Origin: an uncultured Fusibacter sp.
GTDB taxonomy: Bacteria > Bacillota > Clostridia > Peptostreptococcales > Acidaminobacteraceae
Assembly: GCA_937958285.1 (NCBI GenBank)
Contig: CALFXQ010000390.1
Location: forward strand, 1 to 13,427
Reading direction: 5' to 3'
DNA length: 13,427 nt
The notes below the pieces were generated by a model. The model was not told the DNA's origin. It saw only the letters and a list, made by a program, of their open reading frames with translations, and made no database searches. Positions 5,949 to 13,050 of this stretch are shown piece after piece; the first letter of the stretch is position 1, and each line of letters starts with the position of its first letter. A program made the translations under genes and the position numbers.

Positions 5949-6845
5949 CTAACTCGGCGAAGGCCGTTTGCGTTTTGGTTTAAAGCCCTTTGCGCGCTTT
6001 TGAAGGATATCCACCACTTTCTCTAAAGGCTCATCTGAGGAAATAAGAGTGGACATCAATCTAAAGGTTACATCAAAACTTGGAAAATGCTCATTGTAAA
6101 GTACTAATCTCAAGGCATTCTCTAAGTTTAAGACCACATCTTGAAGATGCAGGGGATGTGAGTTGTTTATAAGAACCACAAATGTATTGTTGGTCCACCT
6201 TGCCGCAACCATTTCACCATCATCTGCTTGAGTTAACATGAGCACTTCAGCCACCTTTTGTCTCATTGTAAATGCATCAAGCTTAGATTTTATATTTCTA
6301 ATCTCGCCTAGCACTTCAACATCTACAAAAACGAGGCCACGGTCGTAGTGTGCCCTTTGTTCCTTAACCAATCGCAAGTAATAAGAATCTAGAAAATTTC
6401 TGTTGTAAAGACCTGTTTCGGCATCTGTGAATGTGATTCTATCACTGATCACTTCCGATGAATACAGCCATTCAGGTTGAGAGATGGGTTGAAAAATCTC
6501 TATTGCTCCCTCAATAAAACCCTGTTGATTATGATAGGGAATCACCTTGATTTTTACCGGTATAAGTGAGCCACTTATATGACGCATATTGGATTCCAGT
6601 TCTTGTGGCTTGCCGGAAATCAACGCCTTTTTTAATGGACACGCTTCTTCACACAGGGAATTGCCAGAATCATCAATATGGCATCTTAAATGCCTTGCAC
6701 ATGATTTTCCAATTAGCACTTGGCTTTCAAGACCCGTGAGCTTTTCTGCCATGCTATTCCAAAGAAGTATTTGACGCTCGCGGTTGACCACAAATGCGCC
6801 ATCCTCAAGATTGAGTAAAAAGTCAATGCTATAGGGTAATGACAT
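5949..6845 (-). CDS. PAS-domain protein with degenerate GGDEF domain
   Basis: The 298-residue protein from ATG 6845 has a PAS domain at about 8-118 (GAFVVNRERQILLWNSMAEK, typical PAS core) with a four-Cys insert, C49, C55, C65 and C69-P. A GGDEF-like domain follows at about 137-285, beginning DAETGLYNR. At the position of the active-site loop it reads RWTNNTF where ARYGGDEF is expected, so TNNTF (218-222) replaces GGDEF. Diguanylate cyclase activity is therefore unlikely; it may be a c-di-GMP or partner-sensing protein. The Cys set could hold a metal, an Fe-S cluster or a redox switch (inference). The C-terminus is very basic (KPKRKR). The ATG at 6845 is chosen for GAGGAGG 5 nt upstream; an upstream TTG would put this ribosome site inside the gene. 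No transmembrane segment is seen, so it is cytoplasmic. It has its own promoter. Confidence 0.85.
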   Translation of the reverse strand: MSLPYSIDFLLNLEDGAFVVNRERQILLWNSMAEKLTGLESQVLIGKSCARHLRCHIDDSGNSLCEEACPLKKALISGKPQELESNMRHISGSLIPVKIKVIPYHNQQGFIEGAIEIFQPISQPEWLYSSEVISDRITFTDAETGLYNRNFLDSYYLRLVKEQRAHYDRGLVFVDVEVLGEIRNIKSKLDAFTMRQKVAEVLMLTQADDGEMVAARWTNNTFVVLINNSHPLHLQDVVLNLENALRLVLYNEHFPSFDVTFRLMSTLISSDEPLEKVVDILQKRAKGFKPKRKRPSPS

Positions 6846-6850
6846 AATTG

Positions 6851-6857
6851 CCTCCTC
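6851..6857 (-). promoter_or_regulatory. Ribosome binding site fixing the PAS protein start
   Basis: GAGGAGG lies 5 nt before ATG 6845. It decides against the TTG at 6869. Confidence 0.8.
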
Positions 6858-6868
6858 GTTAACTGTCA

Positions 6869-6896
6869 ATTATATACCCAATATCATCCATATCAA
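6869..6896 (-). promoter_or_regulatory. Sigma-A-type promoter of the PAS/GGDEF-like gene
   Basis: On the minus strand TTGATA (rc of 6891-6896), a 16-nt spacer and TATAAT (rc of 6869-6874) give 5/6 and 6/6 matches to consensus. The predicted transcription start is near 6862, giving a very short leader with the ribosome site. This separates the gene from the upstream M23/regulator operon. Confidence 0.75.
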
Positions 6897-6928
6897 TCAT
6901 AAGTGCGTTTTTCGTGGGCTATATTGCC

Positions 6929-7612
6929 TTATTTCGGAACAAACTGTACCCTTATAACTCGGCCGACTAGCTTGATTTGTCCATCCTTAACCTGTTCAGC
7001 TGCACCGCCAGACAAGCCTGGACTTACGGTCAACATGCCGTTTTGCTCCTTGCGCAGGCGTCTGAGCAAGTATTTACCATAGTACTGAATATAATAGAGC
7101 TTATCGTTAATGAGCTGTGTATCAGTGCTGAGAATCAGAATGTCGCCGTCGTGAACGCGCAGAGATTCTACGGTGTCTTGAGACAACACAACGGCCACCA
7201 TATCGGGATGCACACCCTCAATCTTCTTATTGGCAATTACCATTTCCATCTCACCCTGTTGCTTATTGCCACGCATAATGGGATAAGCGCGTATCACACC
7301 GGCCAGAGCGTCCTTCCATTGTCCTGTTAATGCCACTGTTTCAGAGGGCTTCTCGTGAACGATCTGAGGTTTTAGCACCGGCTTAACGGCAACTACCTTC
7401 TCTTTTTCAATGAGCGCTGAGGGATCTAATTGATCAAAGCCAGCGCCTACTGCCTTCATCATTTTCTCAATAATGGCCTCTTGTGCAATTTTCTTGCCCG
7501 ATTCCACCTGTAAAATAAAACTCTCTGTTAAACCGCATTTTTTCGCTAGTTCTTTAGGGCTCATCTTTGCTTTTAATCTCGCCTCTAAAAGTGCCTGTCC
7601 AACTCTATTCAT
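6929..7612 (-). CDS. Helix-turn-helix regulator with S24/LexA-like C-terminal domain (dyad degenerate)
   Basis: From ATG 7612 the protein has 227 residues. An XRE-type helix-turn-helix lies at about 4-60 (LLEARLKAKMSPKELAKKCG, then TESFILQVESGKK). A linker rich in Lys, Val and Pro follows. A C-terminal domain shaped like the S24/LexA fold (DMVAVVLSQDTVESLRVHDG, DKLYYIQYYGKYLLRRL) ends VGRVIRVQF. In LexA/S24 enzymes the DSM Ser and the VKRL Lys are catalytic; here the matching sites read DTV (T147) and LLRRL (R184). Autocleavage is therefore doubtful, and it may sense a ligand or bind constitutively. ATG 7612 has AGGAGA 8 nt upstream. It overlaps the end of the M23 gene by 8 nt (ATGAATAG), so the two are probably translationally coupled. 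It may control its own operon. Regulator function and S24 relation are inferred from sequence pattern. Confidence 0.8.
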   Translation of the reverse strand: MNRVGQALLEARLKAKMSPKELAKKCGLTESFILQVESGKKIAQEAIIEKMMKAVGAGFDQLDPSALIEKEKVVAVKPVLKPQIVHEKPSETVALTGQWKDALAGVIRAYPIMRGNKQQGEMEMVIANKKIEGVHPDMVAVVLSQDTVESLRVHDGDILILSTDTQLINDKLYYIQYYGKYLLRRLRKEQNGMLTVSPGLSGGAAEQVKDGQIKLVGRVIRVQFVPK

Positions 7613-9425
7613 TGCTTTTATCTCCTGAAAATTGTGTAAGATCGCCATCCCACAAATACATTGTGTAGGGATCTAGTGCTGTTTTGTGATAAGACAAAGT
7701 AAAATGTAAATGTGGCCCCGTAGAGAAACCCGTTGAACCTACTGCACCAATGCCTTCACCCTTTTTTATGGTTTGGCCCTCTTTAACATCCATCCGACTA
7801 AGATGCAAGTACACAGAAAACAATCCAAGACCGTGGTCGATAATAATCGATTGGCCAGTGAGCTTTAGATCTTTTACAAAAACAACCTTTCCAGTGTTAC
7901 TCGCTTTCACAGGCGTGCCTTCTGGTGCGGCAAGATCGATGCCGTTGTGTCTATAAGTGGTGAGTGTGCCGTTAACACGACGACGCATGCCCCACTCAGT
8001 GGTAAGCCTACCCTCAATAGGAGCAATAAATGGGCCTTCCCACAACTGAATGTTTTCACTTTTATCTCTAGCTGGAATAAAGAGACGATTGTATTCTGCA
8101 TATGCAGCATCTGATCGAGTGGTGGCTTCCATCTTTGCATCGACCTTCAAGTGCTGAACACTAAATTGCCTATCGCCAACAATGAAATTGCCTTTATGCT
8201 GCCATGTAGACTTCTTCCCCCCTGCAAAACTCAAGGTGATTTTATAGGGGTATGTGCCCTTAGCAGCTTCGTAGTTTAATGGAATCAATGCCACAAATGC
8301 ATTGGGGTTCTCGCCAATGCGATGCCACTTGACTCTTGAAACTAAATTTTGCTGTAAAATAGGCGTAGCTCCCTTGGGCACGTTATTCACAAAGAGCGTA
8401 TATATCCCACCCGCATTTTGTTTCTCAATATATCCACTCACTGATGGATTTAACTCCAATGTCACCAAAAAGTCGTAAGAGCAACGCCCATAGCCTTGAC
8501 CGATGGCATTTGTGACTGGTGGCTTAAAAGTAGTGACACGGTACCGAATGGTCCCTGGTTGCATAAGGGGCGTTACATGGCCCGATGATACTTCGAAAGC
8601 CACTTTCCCGAGGGATTTTGCCTCATTCTCTAGGGTAAAGGCCTCAATACCGACAACATCCGCCTTCTCTAGTCCAACTATGCGCAGCGCGTCGCCCTCT
8701 AGTAGTGAGACTTTGGGCAAAATACTATCAGTACTTTGAATAATCAGCGATTCAGAAGAGGCCTCTGTTGTGGAGCTCGAAGTAAAATGCGCCAAATATC
8801 TTTGTCCTAGATGTCTGGCGTTGCTAAAAAACCAGTCCGCTTGTTGAGGCTTCAGCTTTATGGCGAGTTGCCCTTTGGGACCATCGTGCTTAATATCCAG
8901 TAATGGTGGACCCGCACTGGCATACAGTGCCGATGCCACATCTGTTGTTAAATACGCATTAAACCATAGAGCCGCACTAGGAATACTGTAGTAACCACTT
9001 TCAGTCGAAACCACATACATCTGTGCCTCTTTATCGAAACGCACCTCTACAACCGCATTGCTAAGCGCAAAATTTAAATGTATGCGATGCCAAGGTTCTA
9101 ATTGATTAAAAGTGGCTTCCGTCGCACGTGTTTCGTCTGCAAGTCTCTGATACCAATTTGACCAAGCCATTTCGGCCAAGTCTTGGCGATGTTCTGCCGC
9201 AGTCCATGTGACAAGTGGCATCTCTTCAGTTAAGCCCGAAGAGGCACTGAGCGCTTTAGCTAGCCCACTCTCGTCGTAAATAATCACAGACTCGAGCCAC
9301 CACTGATCGATGGGACCAAATTTTGCGACCATTAATGTGAAAATGATGAGCACTAGGCCAAAAAAAGCGATGACACCTGGGAGTATAATCCTTTTGGTCG
9401 CAATATTAGTGGAGTTATTTGACAT
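7605..9425 (-). CDS. Membrane-anchored M23 family metallopeptidase
   Basis: The 606-residue protein has one N-terminal membrane segment at about 13-34 with a short basic-flanked cytoplasmic tail. Some 430 residues outside the cell follow, then a C-terminal M23 (LytM/lysostaphin-like) domain. Zinc and catalytic residues are all visible: RHNGIDLAAP (H493, D497), VYLHL (H541) and GPHLHF (H572, H574). It is likely to cut peptide cross-links of peptidoglycan, and an active enzyme is expected. The long middle region has no family I can name; residues 246-470 look beta-rich and could hold Ig-like folds. The ATG at 9425 has AAGGAGA about 8 nt upstream. The stop overlaps the start of the helix-turn-helix gene, and the gene is divergent from a DUF975 membrane protein, so it may be part of an envelope-maintenance unit. 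Its specific role is unknown. Confidence 0.92.
   Translation of the reverse strand: MSNNSTNIATKRIILPGVIAFFGLVLIIFTLMVAKFGPIDQWWLESVIIYDESGLAKALSASSGLTEEMPLVTWTAAEHRQDLAEMAWSNWYQRLADETRATEATFNQLEPWHRIHLNFALSNAVVEVRFDKEAQMYVVSTESGYYSIPSAALWFNAYLTTDVASALYASAGPPLLDIKHDGPKGQLAIKLKPQQADWFFSNARHLGQRYLAHFTSSSTTEASSESLIIQSTDSILPKVSLLEGDALRIVGLEKADVVGIEAFTLENEAKSLGKVAFEVSSGHVTPLMQPGTIRYRVTTFKPPVTNAIGQGYGRCSYDFLVTLELNPSVSGYIEKQNAGGIYTLFVNNVPKGATPILQQNLVSRVKWHRIGENPNAFVALIPLNYEAAKGTYPYKITLSFAGGKKSTWQHKGNFIVGDRQFSVQHLKVDAKMEATTRSDAAYAEYNRLFIPARDKSENIQLWEGPFIAPIEGRLTTEWGMRRRVNGTLTTYRHNGIDLAAPEGTPVKASNTGKVVFVKDLKLTGQSIIIDHGLGLFSVYLHLSRMDVKEGQTIKKGEGIGAVGSTGFSTGPHLHFTLSYHKTALDPYTMYLWDGDLTQFSGDKSNE
7621..7626 (-). 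promoter_or_regulatory. Ribosome binding site fixing the regulator start
   Basis: AGGAGA lies 8 nt before ATG 7612 and inside the end of the M23 gene. It supports this start over a longer frame from 7648. Confidence 0.65.
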
Positions 9426-9462
9426 TTTTACATTCTCCTTTCAGAGATCGGCAGAACATAAT

Positions 9463-9491
9463 TTGACATTGAAGATTTTGTAAGTTATTCT
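9463..9491 (+). promoter_or_regulatory. Promoter of the DUF975 gene
   Basis: TTGACA (9463-9468, perfect -35), a 17-nt spacer and TATTCT (9486-9491, 4/6). The predicted start near 9498 falls in the left arm of the inverted repeat at 9492-9518, a position suited to repression. Confidence 0.65.
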
Positions 9492-9518
9492 AGTGTTATT
9501 AGTTTGACTTATAACACT
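9492..9518. repeat. Operator-like inverted repeat between the M23 and DUF975 genes
   Basis: AGTGTTAT (9492-9499) and ATAACACT (9511-9518) are perfect 8-bp inverted copies separated by 11 nt, centred about 19 bp apart. The repeat directly follows the -10 of the plus-strand promoter. It is too AT-rich and too widely spaced to be a terminator and lacks a T-tract. It is a candidate binding site for a dimeric regulator, possibly the helix-turn-helix protein of the M23 operon (inference). Confidence 0.5.
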
Positions 9519-9555
9519 TGACTCACCATTTCTACCGCATAGGAGGCATCAAAAC

Positions 9556-10257
9556 ATGTATACAAGTACTATGACACGCCAAGAAATCAAACAACAAGCA
9601 AAAGATGGACTTAGAGGCTATTGGGGCGTTGGCGTAATCGTGACACTCATCTATTTTGCGATTTCTTCTGCACTTGGCTTTATTCCACCGCTGCTTATCA
9701 TTCTTATGCCACCGCTGATTGTAGGCGTCTCTAAAATGTCGCTTTCTGCAATTCGCGCAGAATCTGTAGATTTAGAAAACTTATTCGATGGCTTTAAATC
9801 CTTTGGCGTAGCTGTGATTGCATCGCTGCTCTTTACTCTTATCATTATCGCCTGGATGATTATACCCATTCTGTTGATGTTCTTTTTAATGGCAGGCGGT
9901 GCAGCAATGCAAAACCCGCTAATGATGGCAGTTGCAGTACCGGTCTTTCTCATTTCGATGATTCCAGCGATCATTGCCCAGTTCAATTACGCACTCATCT
10001 ATTTCATTATAGCAGATAACCCTGGTATCACGGCGACTGAAGCGCTTAAGCTCTCAAAGACAATGATGCGCGGACACCGTCTGGCCTATTTTGTCTTTAT
10101 GCTCTCATTTATAGGTTGGGTTTTTCTATCGATGTTAACTTTTTTCATCGGCTATTTGTGGTTAATGCCTTACTTTTATGTTAGCACAGCTGGCTTCTAC
10201 GAGCAATTAAAAAGCGATAGCCCAGCACCCACTTCTACAAGTTCATTAGAGTTCTAA
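9556..10257 (+). CDS. DUF975 family integral membrane protein
   Basis: The 233-residue protein opens MTRQEIKQQAKDGLRGYWGV, the amphipathic R-x-E-L/I-K...AK..L.G start that marks DUF975 proteins. It then has about five or six hydrophobic spans: roughly 25-55, 80-115, 115-150, 175-200 and nearby. A loop at 150-172 reads TATEALKLSKTMMRGHR, also typical. It ends in a short Ser/Thr/Pro-rich tail. No enzymatic motif is present; DUF975 proteins are uncharacterised. The ATG at 9556 is 9 nt after AGGAGG. The ATG at codon 6 is a possible alternative. It is monocistronic and ends in an intrinsic terminator. Being divergent from a membrane-anchored M23 peptidase hints at an envelope role, but only by position. 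Confidence 0.85.
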   Translation: MYTSTMTRQEIKQQAKDGLRGYWGVGVIVTLIYFAISSALGFIPPLLIILMPPLIVGVSKMSLSAIRAESVDLENLFDGFKSFGVAVIASLLFTLIIIAWMIIPILLMFFLMAGGAAMQNPLMMAVAVPVFLISMIPAIIAQFNYALIYFIIADNPGITATEALKLSKTMMRGHRLAYFVFMLSFIGWVFLSMLTFFIGYLWLMPYFYVSTAGFYEQLKSDSPAPTSTSSLEF

Positions 10258-10268
10258 TCTAGAAAGAG

Positions 10269-10321
10269 AGAGCCACCTCCGCGATTAAGTCTACTTAATG
10301 TGCGGTGATGGCTCTTTTTTT
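10269..10321 (+). terminator. Long intrinsic terminator after DUF975 gene
   Basis: The outer stem is AGAGCCACCTCCGC with GCGGTGATGGCTCT (two mismatches). It encloses an inner perfect ATTAAGT-CT-ACTTAAT hairpin and is followed by T7. The T-run overlaps the stop codon of the convergent RDD gene. Read in the minus direction the tail is not T-rich, so it mainly stops the plus transcript. Confidence 0.85.
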
Positions 10322-10796
10322 ATTGAATCGCTTCGTATACCACTATTGTGCTAGATACCATATCGCCCCACCGCCTACCCTTTGGGTCAAAGAGCATCCA
10401 CCACAAACCTATGCCAAAACCATCTATAAAGTACTTGAAGAAGTTTCTTATCGCCACATGGGCCAAACTCACGGGCTCCCCATTGAGTCGTATGGTGCGA
10501 ATACCAACCTTCTTTTTACCAGGGGTTTGCCCACTGCCACCGTACTCAAAAAAAACGCCATAGCCGTATATTGTGAGCGCGCACAGAATTAAACTCACTG
10601 CGATAAACCACTCACTTAAACTAAAATAAAACAACTCAAAATAGCTGTAGATAGTCAAATTCACCAGAACAATCACTAAAATACCGATCAACTGCCAAAG
10701 TAAATCTACAATACTCGCCATTACTCTAACGGGAAGTTCTGCAATGCGGTATTCAATGACCACTTGTTCCGGTGTAAGCACTTGATGAATTTTCAC
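10320..10796 (-). CDS. RDD family membrane protein
   Basis: The 158-residue protein has the RDD layout: an N-terminal PVRVMASIVDLL with Arg and Asp in the first membrane helix (about 24-46), and a second membrane region (about 62-80). The GGSGQTPGKKKVGIRTI loop at 86-102 follows, and the protein ends RRWGDMVSSTIVV. RDD proteins are small multispan membrane proteins of uncertain function; some act in ion or solute exchange. The start is GTG at 10796. Its GTG overlaps the TGA of the SpoIIM-like gene (GTGA), and GGAAGGTG lies about 5 nt upstream, so translation is probably coupled. It is the last gene of the MoxR/DUF58/SpoIIM/RDD operon. The family call is solid; transport function is not shown here. 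Confidence 0.9.
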   Translation of the reverse strand: MKIHQVLTPEQVVIEYRIAELPVRVMASIVDLLWQLIGILVIVLVNLTIYSYFELFYFSLSEWFIAVSLILCALTIYGYGVFFEYGGSGQTPGKKKVGIRTIRLNGEPVSLAHVAIRNFFKYFIDGFGIGLWWMLFDPKGRRWGDMVSSTIVVYEAIQ

Positions 10797-11731
10797 ATTT
10801 TCACCTTCCTAAATAGAAATAATAAGAATGTCAACGTCGCGCCGGCAACCGCATAAGAAGACCAAAGGGGAATGTCTAATGGGGTGATAAAGCCTTCTAT
10901 TAAGCCAGCCATAATAAGAAGTACAACAACGCCACCAATGAGGCCCATGGCATTTTTTGCTTCTCTAACGATTGCATGCCGACGAAGGTAAGCCCTTGGC
11001 AGCAAAATTCCCCGCGCCAAAACAAGACCAGCCCCTCCAGCAATAAAAATTGCCGTGAGTTCTAAGACGCCATGAGGAAGTATCAAGGCCCAATACTGCC
11101 ATGGATCCGCGTATTTATAAACTAAAAAAGTGAGTGCACCTAACATGGCCCCATTTTGAAAAAGCACATAAATTGTACCCATCCCCAGAAAAATGCCAAA
11201 GACGAAGGCGCGAAGACTTACGAGAATATTGTTGGTCATAATGTATGCGCTCATCATGGGATAAGACCACGCCTGAGGGCCCATTTTGTGACTTTTAATG
11301 GTCTCTACAATATCTCCGGGCAGAAAATAGGCTGCATGGCGCTCGTCGATAAGCAGCAGTGTAACCGCAATCCCTGCGCCAATAAGAAAGAAGAAACATC
11401 CCAGCAAGACCGCTTTATATTCTTTTTTGACACGCTCTGGAAAGTGAACAAAGAATGCCTTTAGCCACTGCTTTGCCGACAAGCCCTGCTTCTCGTACAG
11501 TAGGCCATGGCAATTGCCCAAGAGTTGATTCAGATATTTAGATGTCTTCGAGTTAGGGAAATGGGTGTTGGCATAAGCCAAATCCCCCCCCACCTCTCGA
11601 TAAGCACTTAAAAAGGCAATGGCTATTTGTTCTTTTTCTGGTCCCTTTTTTAGCTTCTTGAGCCGCTTTTGATAAAGCTCAAGTTGGGTCCAGACCTTGC
11701 CTTGCTTGGCTATAAATTGTTGCTCAGTCAT
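10793..11731 (-). CDS. SpoIIM/DUF95 family membrane protein
   Basis: The 312-residue protein has a soluble helical N-terminus (about 1-100) and four to six membrane spans (about 107-128, 170-205, 213-240, 262-283 and 290-306). The signature segments of the DUF95/SpoIIM family are present: NNILVSLRAFVFGIFLGMGT and LPHGVLELTAIFIAGGAGL. SpoIIM works with SpoIID and SpoIIP in forespore engulfment. Members found beside MoxR, DUF58 and RDD genes, as here, occur widely in non-sporulating bacteria too, so this gene alone does not show sporulation. The ATG at 11731 is 1 nt after the DUF58 stop, with GGGGGA upstream. Its end overlaps the RDD start. Confidence 0.9.
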   Translation of the reverse strand: MTEQQFIAKQGKVWTQLELYQKRLKKLKKGPEKEQIAIAFLSAYREVGGDLAYANTHFPNSKTSKYLNQLLGNCHGLLYEKQGLSAKQWLKAFFVHFPERVKKEYKAVLLGCFFFLIGAGIAVTLLLIDERHAAYFLPGDIVETIKSHKMGPQAWSYPMMSAYIMTNNILVSLRAFVFGIFLGMGTIYVLFQNGAMLGALTFLVYKYADPWQYWALILPHGVLELTAIFIAGGAGLVLARGILLPRAYLRRHAIVREAKNAMGLIGGVVVLLIMAGLIEGFITPLDIPLWSSYAVAGATLTFLLFLFRKVKM

Positions 11732-11732
11732 A

Positions 11733-13046
11733 CTAATCCCCCTGCAGTCTGGCTTTTGCTAATAAATAGTTCTGTAAAGCCATTGTAGGCAAGTCGCGCG
11801 GCGAGCAGATCGACACAAACACGCCATGGGCGCGCAAGTAAGCTGCGATTTGCTCTCGCTCTTCTAACAACTGTATCGCAACCCCTTTGTCGTAGACTGC
11901 ATCCTCATTAAAGGGCGCTACTGCAAGTTCTTGATAATCGCTGCGCGCCATCATTAAAACGACGTGCACGTGTTTTCTAAGTCCCTTAGAGAGTTGACTT
12001 AAAAAGCGCTCTGCTTCCTGTTTTTGATCGAAATCTGTAAACCACATTACAATGGACCTATGGTGTTCATTGCGCATGGTCTCTAAATACGCCTCTCCAA
12101 AATGTGCTTGATAAAGACTGGGCTCTAGAAGATATAGCGACTCAATCAAGCGCTTTGACCATCCTCTACCTCTTCCGCAGGGCAGCTTTGTCAAGATGCG
12201 GTGATCAAATGCCGTCATGCCAAATTGATCCCCCGACTCGGCAATGCGCTGTGACAACAGCACGGCTGTCTCTATGGAGGCATCAATTTGGCGCACGCCG
12301 TCTATTAGATATCTCTGAGCACGCCCACAGTCCATCATCAAATAGATTTTTTGATTGTTCTCTAGCTGATAGGTGTTGACCACTGGGTATCCATGTCTAG
12401 CTGTTGCCATCCAATTAATGCCCCGGTAATCATCTCCTGCCACATAATCCCTTAAACTGTCGAAGGCTCTGCCTGTACTCTTTAAGCGCAATACTCTCAG
12501 CGCCTCAAGTTGCCTTCTATTTTGAAGTCTTTGCAAGGAAAATTGCTTAAGTCCTGACAAATTGGGATAGACCTTCAAGTGATAGGGCAAGGACCAAACA
12601 TCGGTTTTATCCCATAGTTTAAACTTCGATTCGTATCTGATCATAATCGATCCCAGGCGGTGATCGCCACGTCTTAAAGGCGTGAGCTTATATGCACAGT
12701 TCAAAGTACCCTGGGGCACCACCGTGCCAATAAATGTCGAAAAGTCACCCGATATGCGATTTGCTTCCAAGGCTTCAACACCGCTAAAAATCAGTGGAAA
12801 GCCACCTCGATTTACAAGACAAAAGCGCATGGGCTCACATTGATGCTGCTGCCATGTATTTTCAGTTTCACGTGTTATTTCATACTGGGTCTGCTTTTTT
12901 GTCAGGTAATAATCAATTGTCATGGCGATGGCCATCCCTGCGTTCATAAGTATAAATCCTAGGCCACTGCCTGTGATCCATCCCAAAACGAGCATGACGA
13001 TACATGTATAACTCGCTATTTTTATTGCACGCAAAGAGGGCTTCAT
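11733..13046 (-). CDS. DUF58 domain protein (MoxR-associated)
   Basis: The 437-residue protein has two N-terminal membrane segments (about 9-29 and 31-47), a beta-rich middle, and the DUF58 signature LRDYVAGDDYRGINWMATAR at about 198-217. A von Willebrand A-like domain follows. At its metal-ion site it reads LMMDCGRAQ (D239), a DxGR variant of DxSxS seen in DUF58 proteins. Such proteins are partners of MoxR AAA+ ATPases, which are thought to act as chaperones or metal-inserting machines on vWA proteins. ATG 13046 begins 4 nt after the MoxR stop. A GAGGTG lies about 13 nt upstream, which is far, so re-initiation after MoxR may matter. Downstream it abuts the SpoIIM-like gene by one base. Confidence 0.9.
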   Translation of the reverse strand: MKPSLRAIKIASYTCIVMLVLGWITGSGLGFILMNAGMAIAMTIDYYLTKKQTQYEITRETENTWQQHQCEPMRFCLVNRGGFPLIFSGVEALEANRISGDFSTFIGTVVPQGTLNCAYKLTPLRRGDHRLGSIMIRYESKFKLWDKTDVWSLPYHLKVYPNLSGLKQFSLQRLQNRRQLEALRVLRLKSTGRAFDSLRDYVAGDDYRGINWMATARHGYPVVNTYQLENNQKIYLMMDCGRAQRYLIDGVRQIDASIETAVLLSQRIAESGDQFGMTAFDHRILTKLPCGRGRGWSKRLIESLYLLEPSLYQAHFGEAYLETMRNEHHRSIVMWFTDFDQKQEAERFLSQLSKGLRKHVHVVLMMARSDYQELAVAPFNEDAVYDKGVAIQLLEEREQIAAYLRAHGVFVSICSPRDLPTMALQNYLLAKARLQGD

Positions 13047-13050
13047 CGCA

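Noticed and set aside
6846..6869. TTG start of the PAS protein and a TTGACA-like box at the same place
   Set aside because: GAGGAGG would lie inside the gene if TTG were used. As a -35, TTGACA would put the -10 inside the coding region, and a better promoter lies just upstream.
7613..7648. 12-residue N-terminal extension of the helix-turn-helix regulator
   Set aside because: It would cover its own ribosome site (AGGAGA) and adds residues not expected before the helix-turn-helix.
7907..8140. Second minus-strand frame inside the M23 gene
   Set aside because: It overlaps the catalytic part of the M23 protein in another frame and has no ribosome site or recognisable sequence.
10305..10592. Plus-strand open frames opposite the RDD gene
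   Set aside because: No ribosome site and no recognisable product, and they lie wholly antisense to a well-supported RDD gene. The same holds for the other open frames opposite tldD, tldE, M23, DUF975, SpoIIM-like and DUF58 genes.
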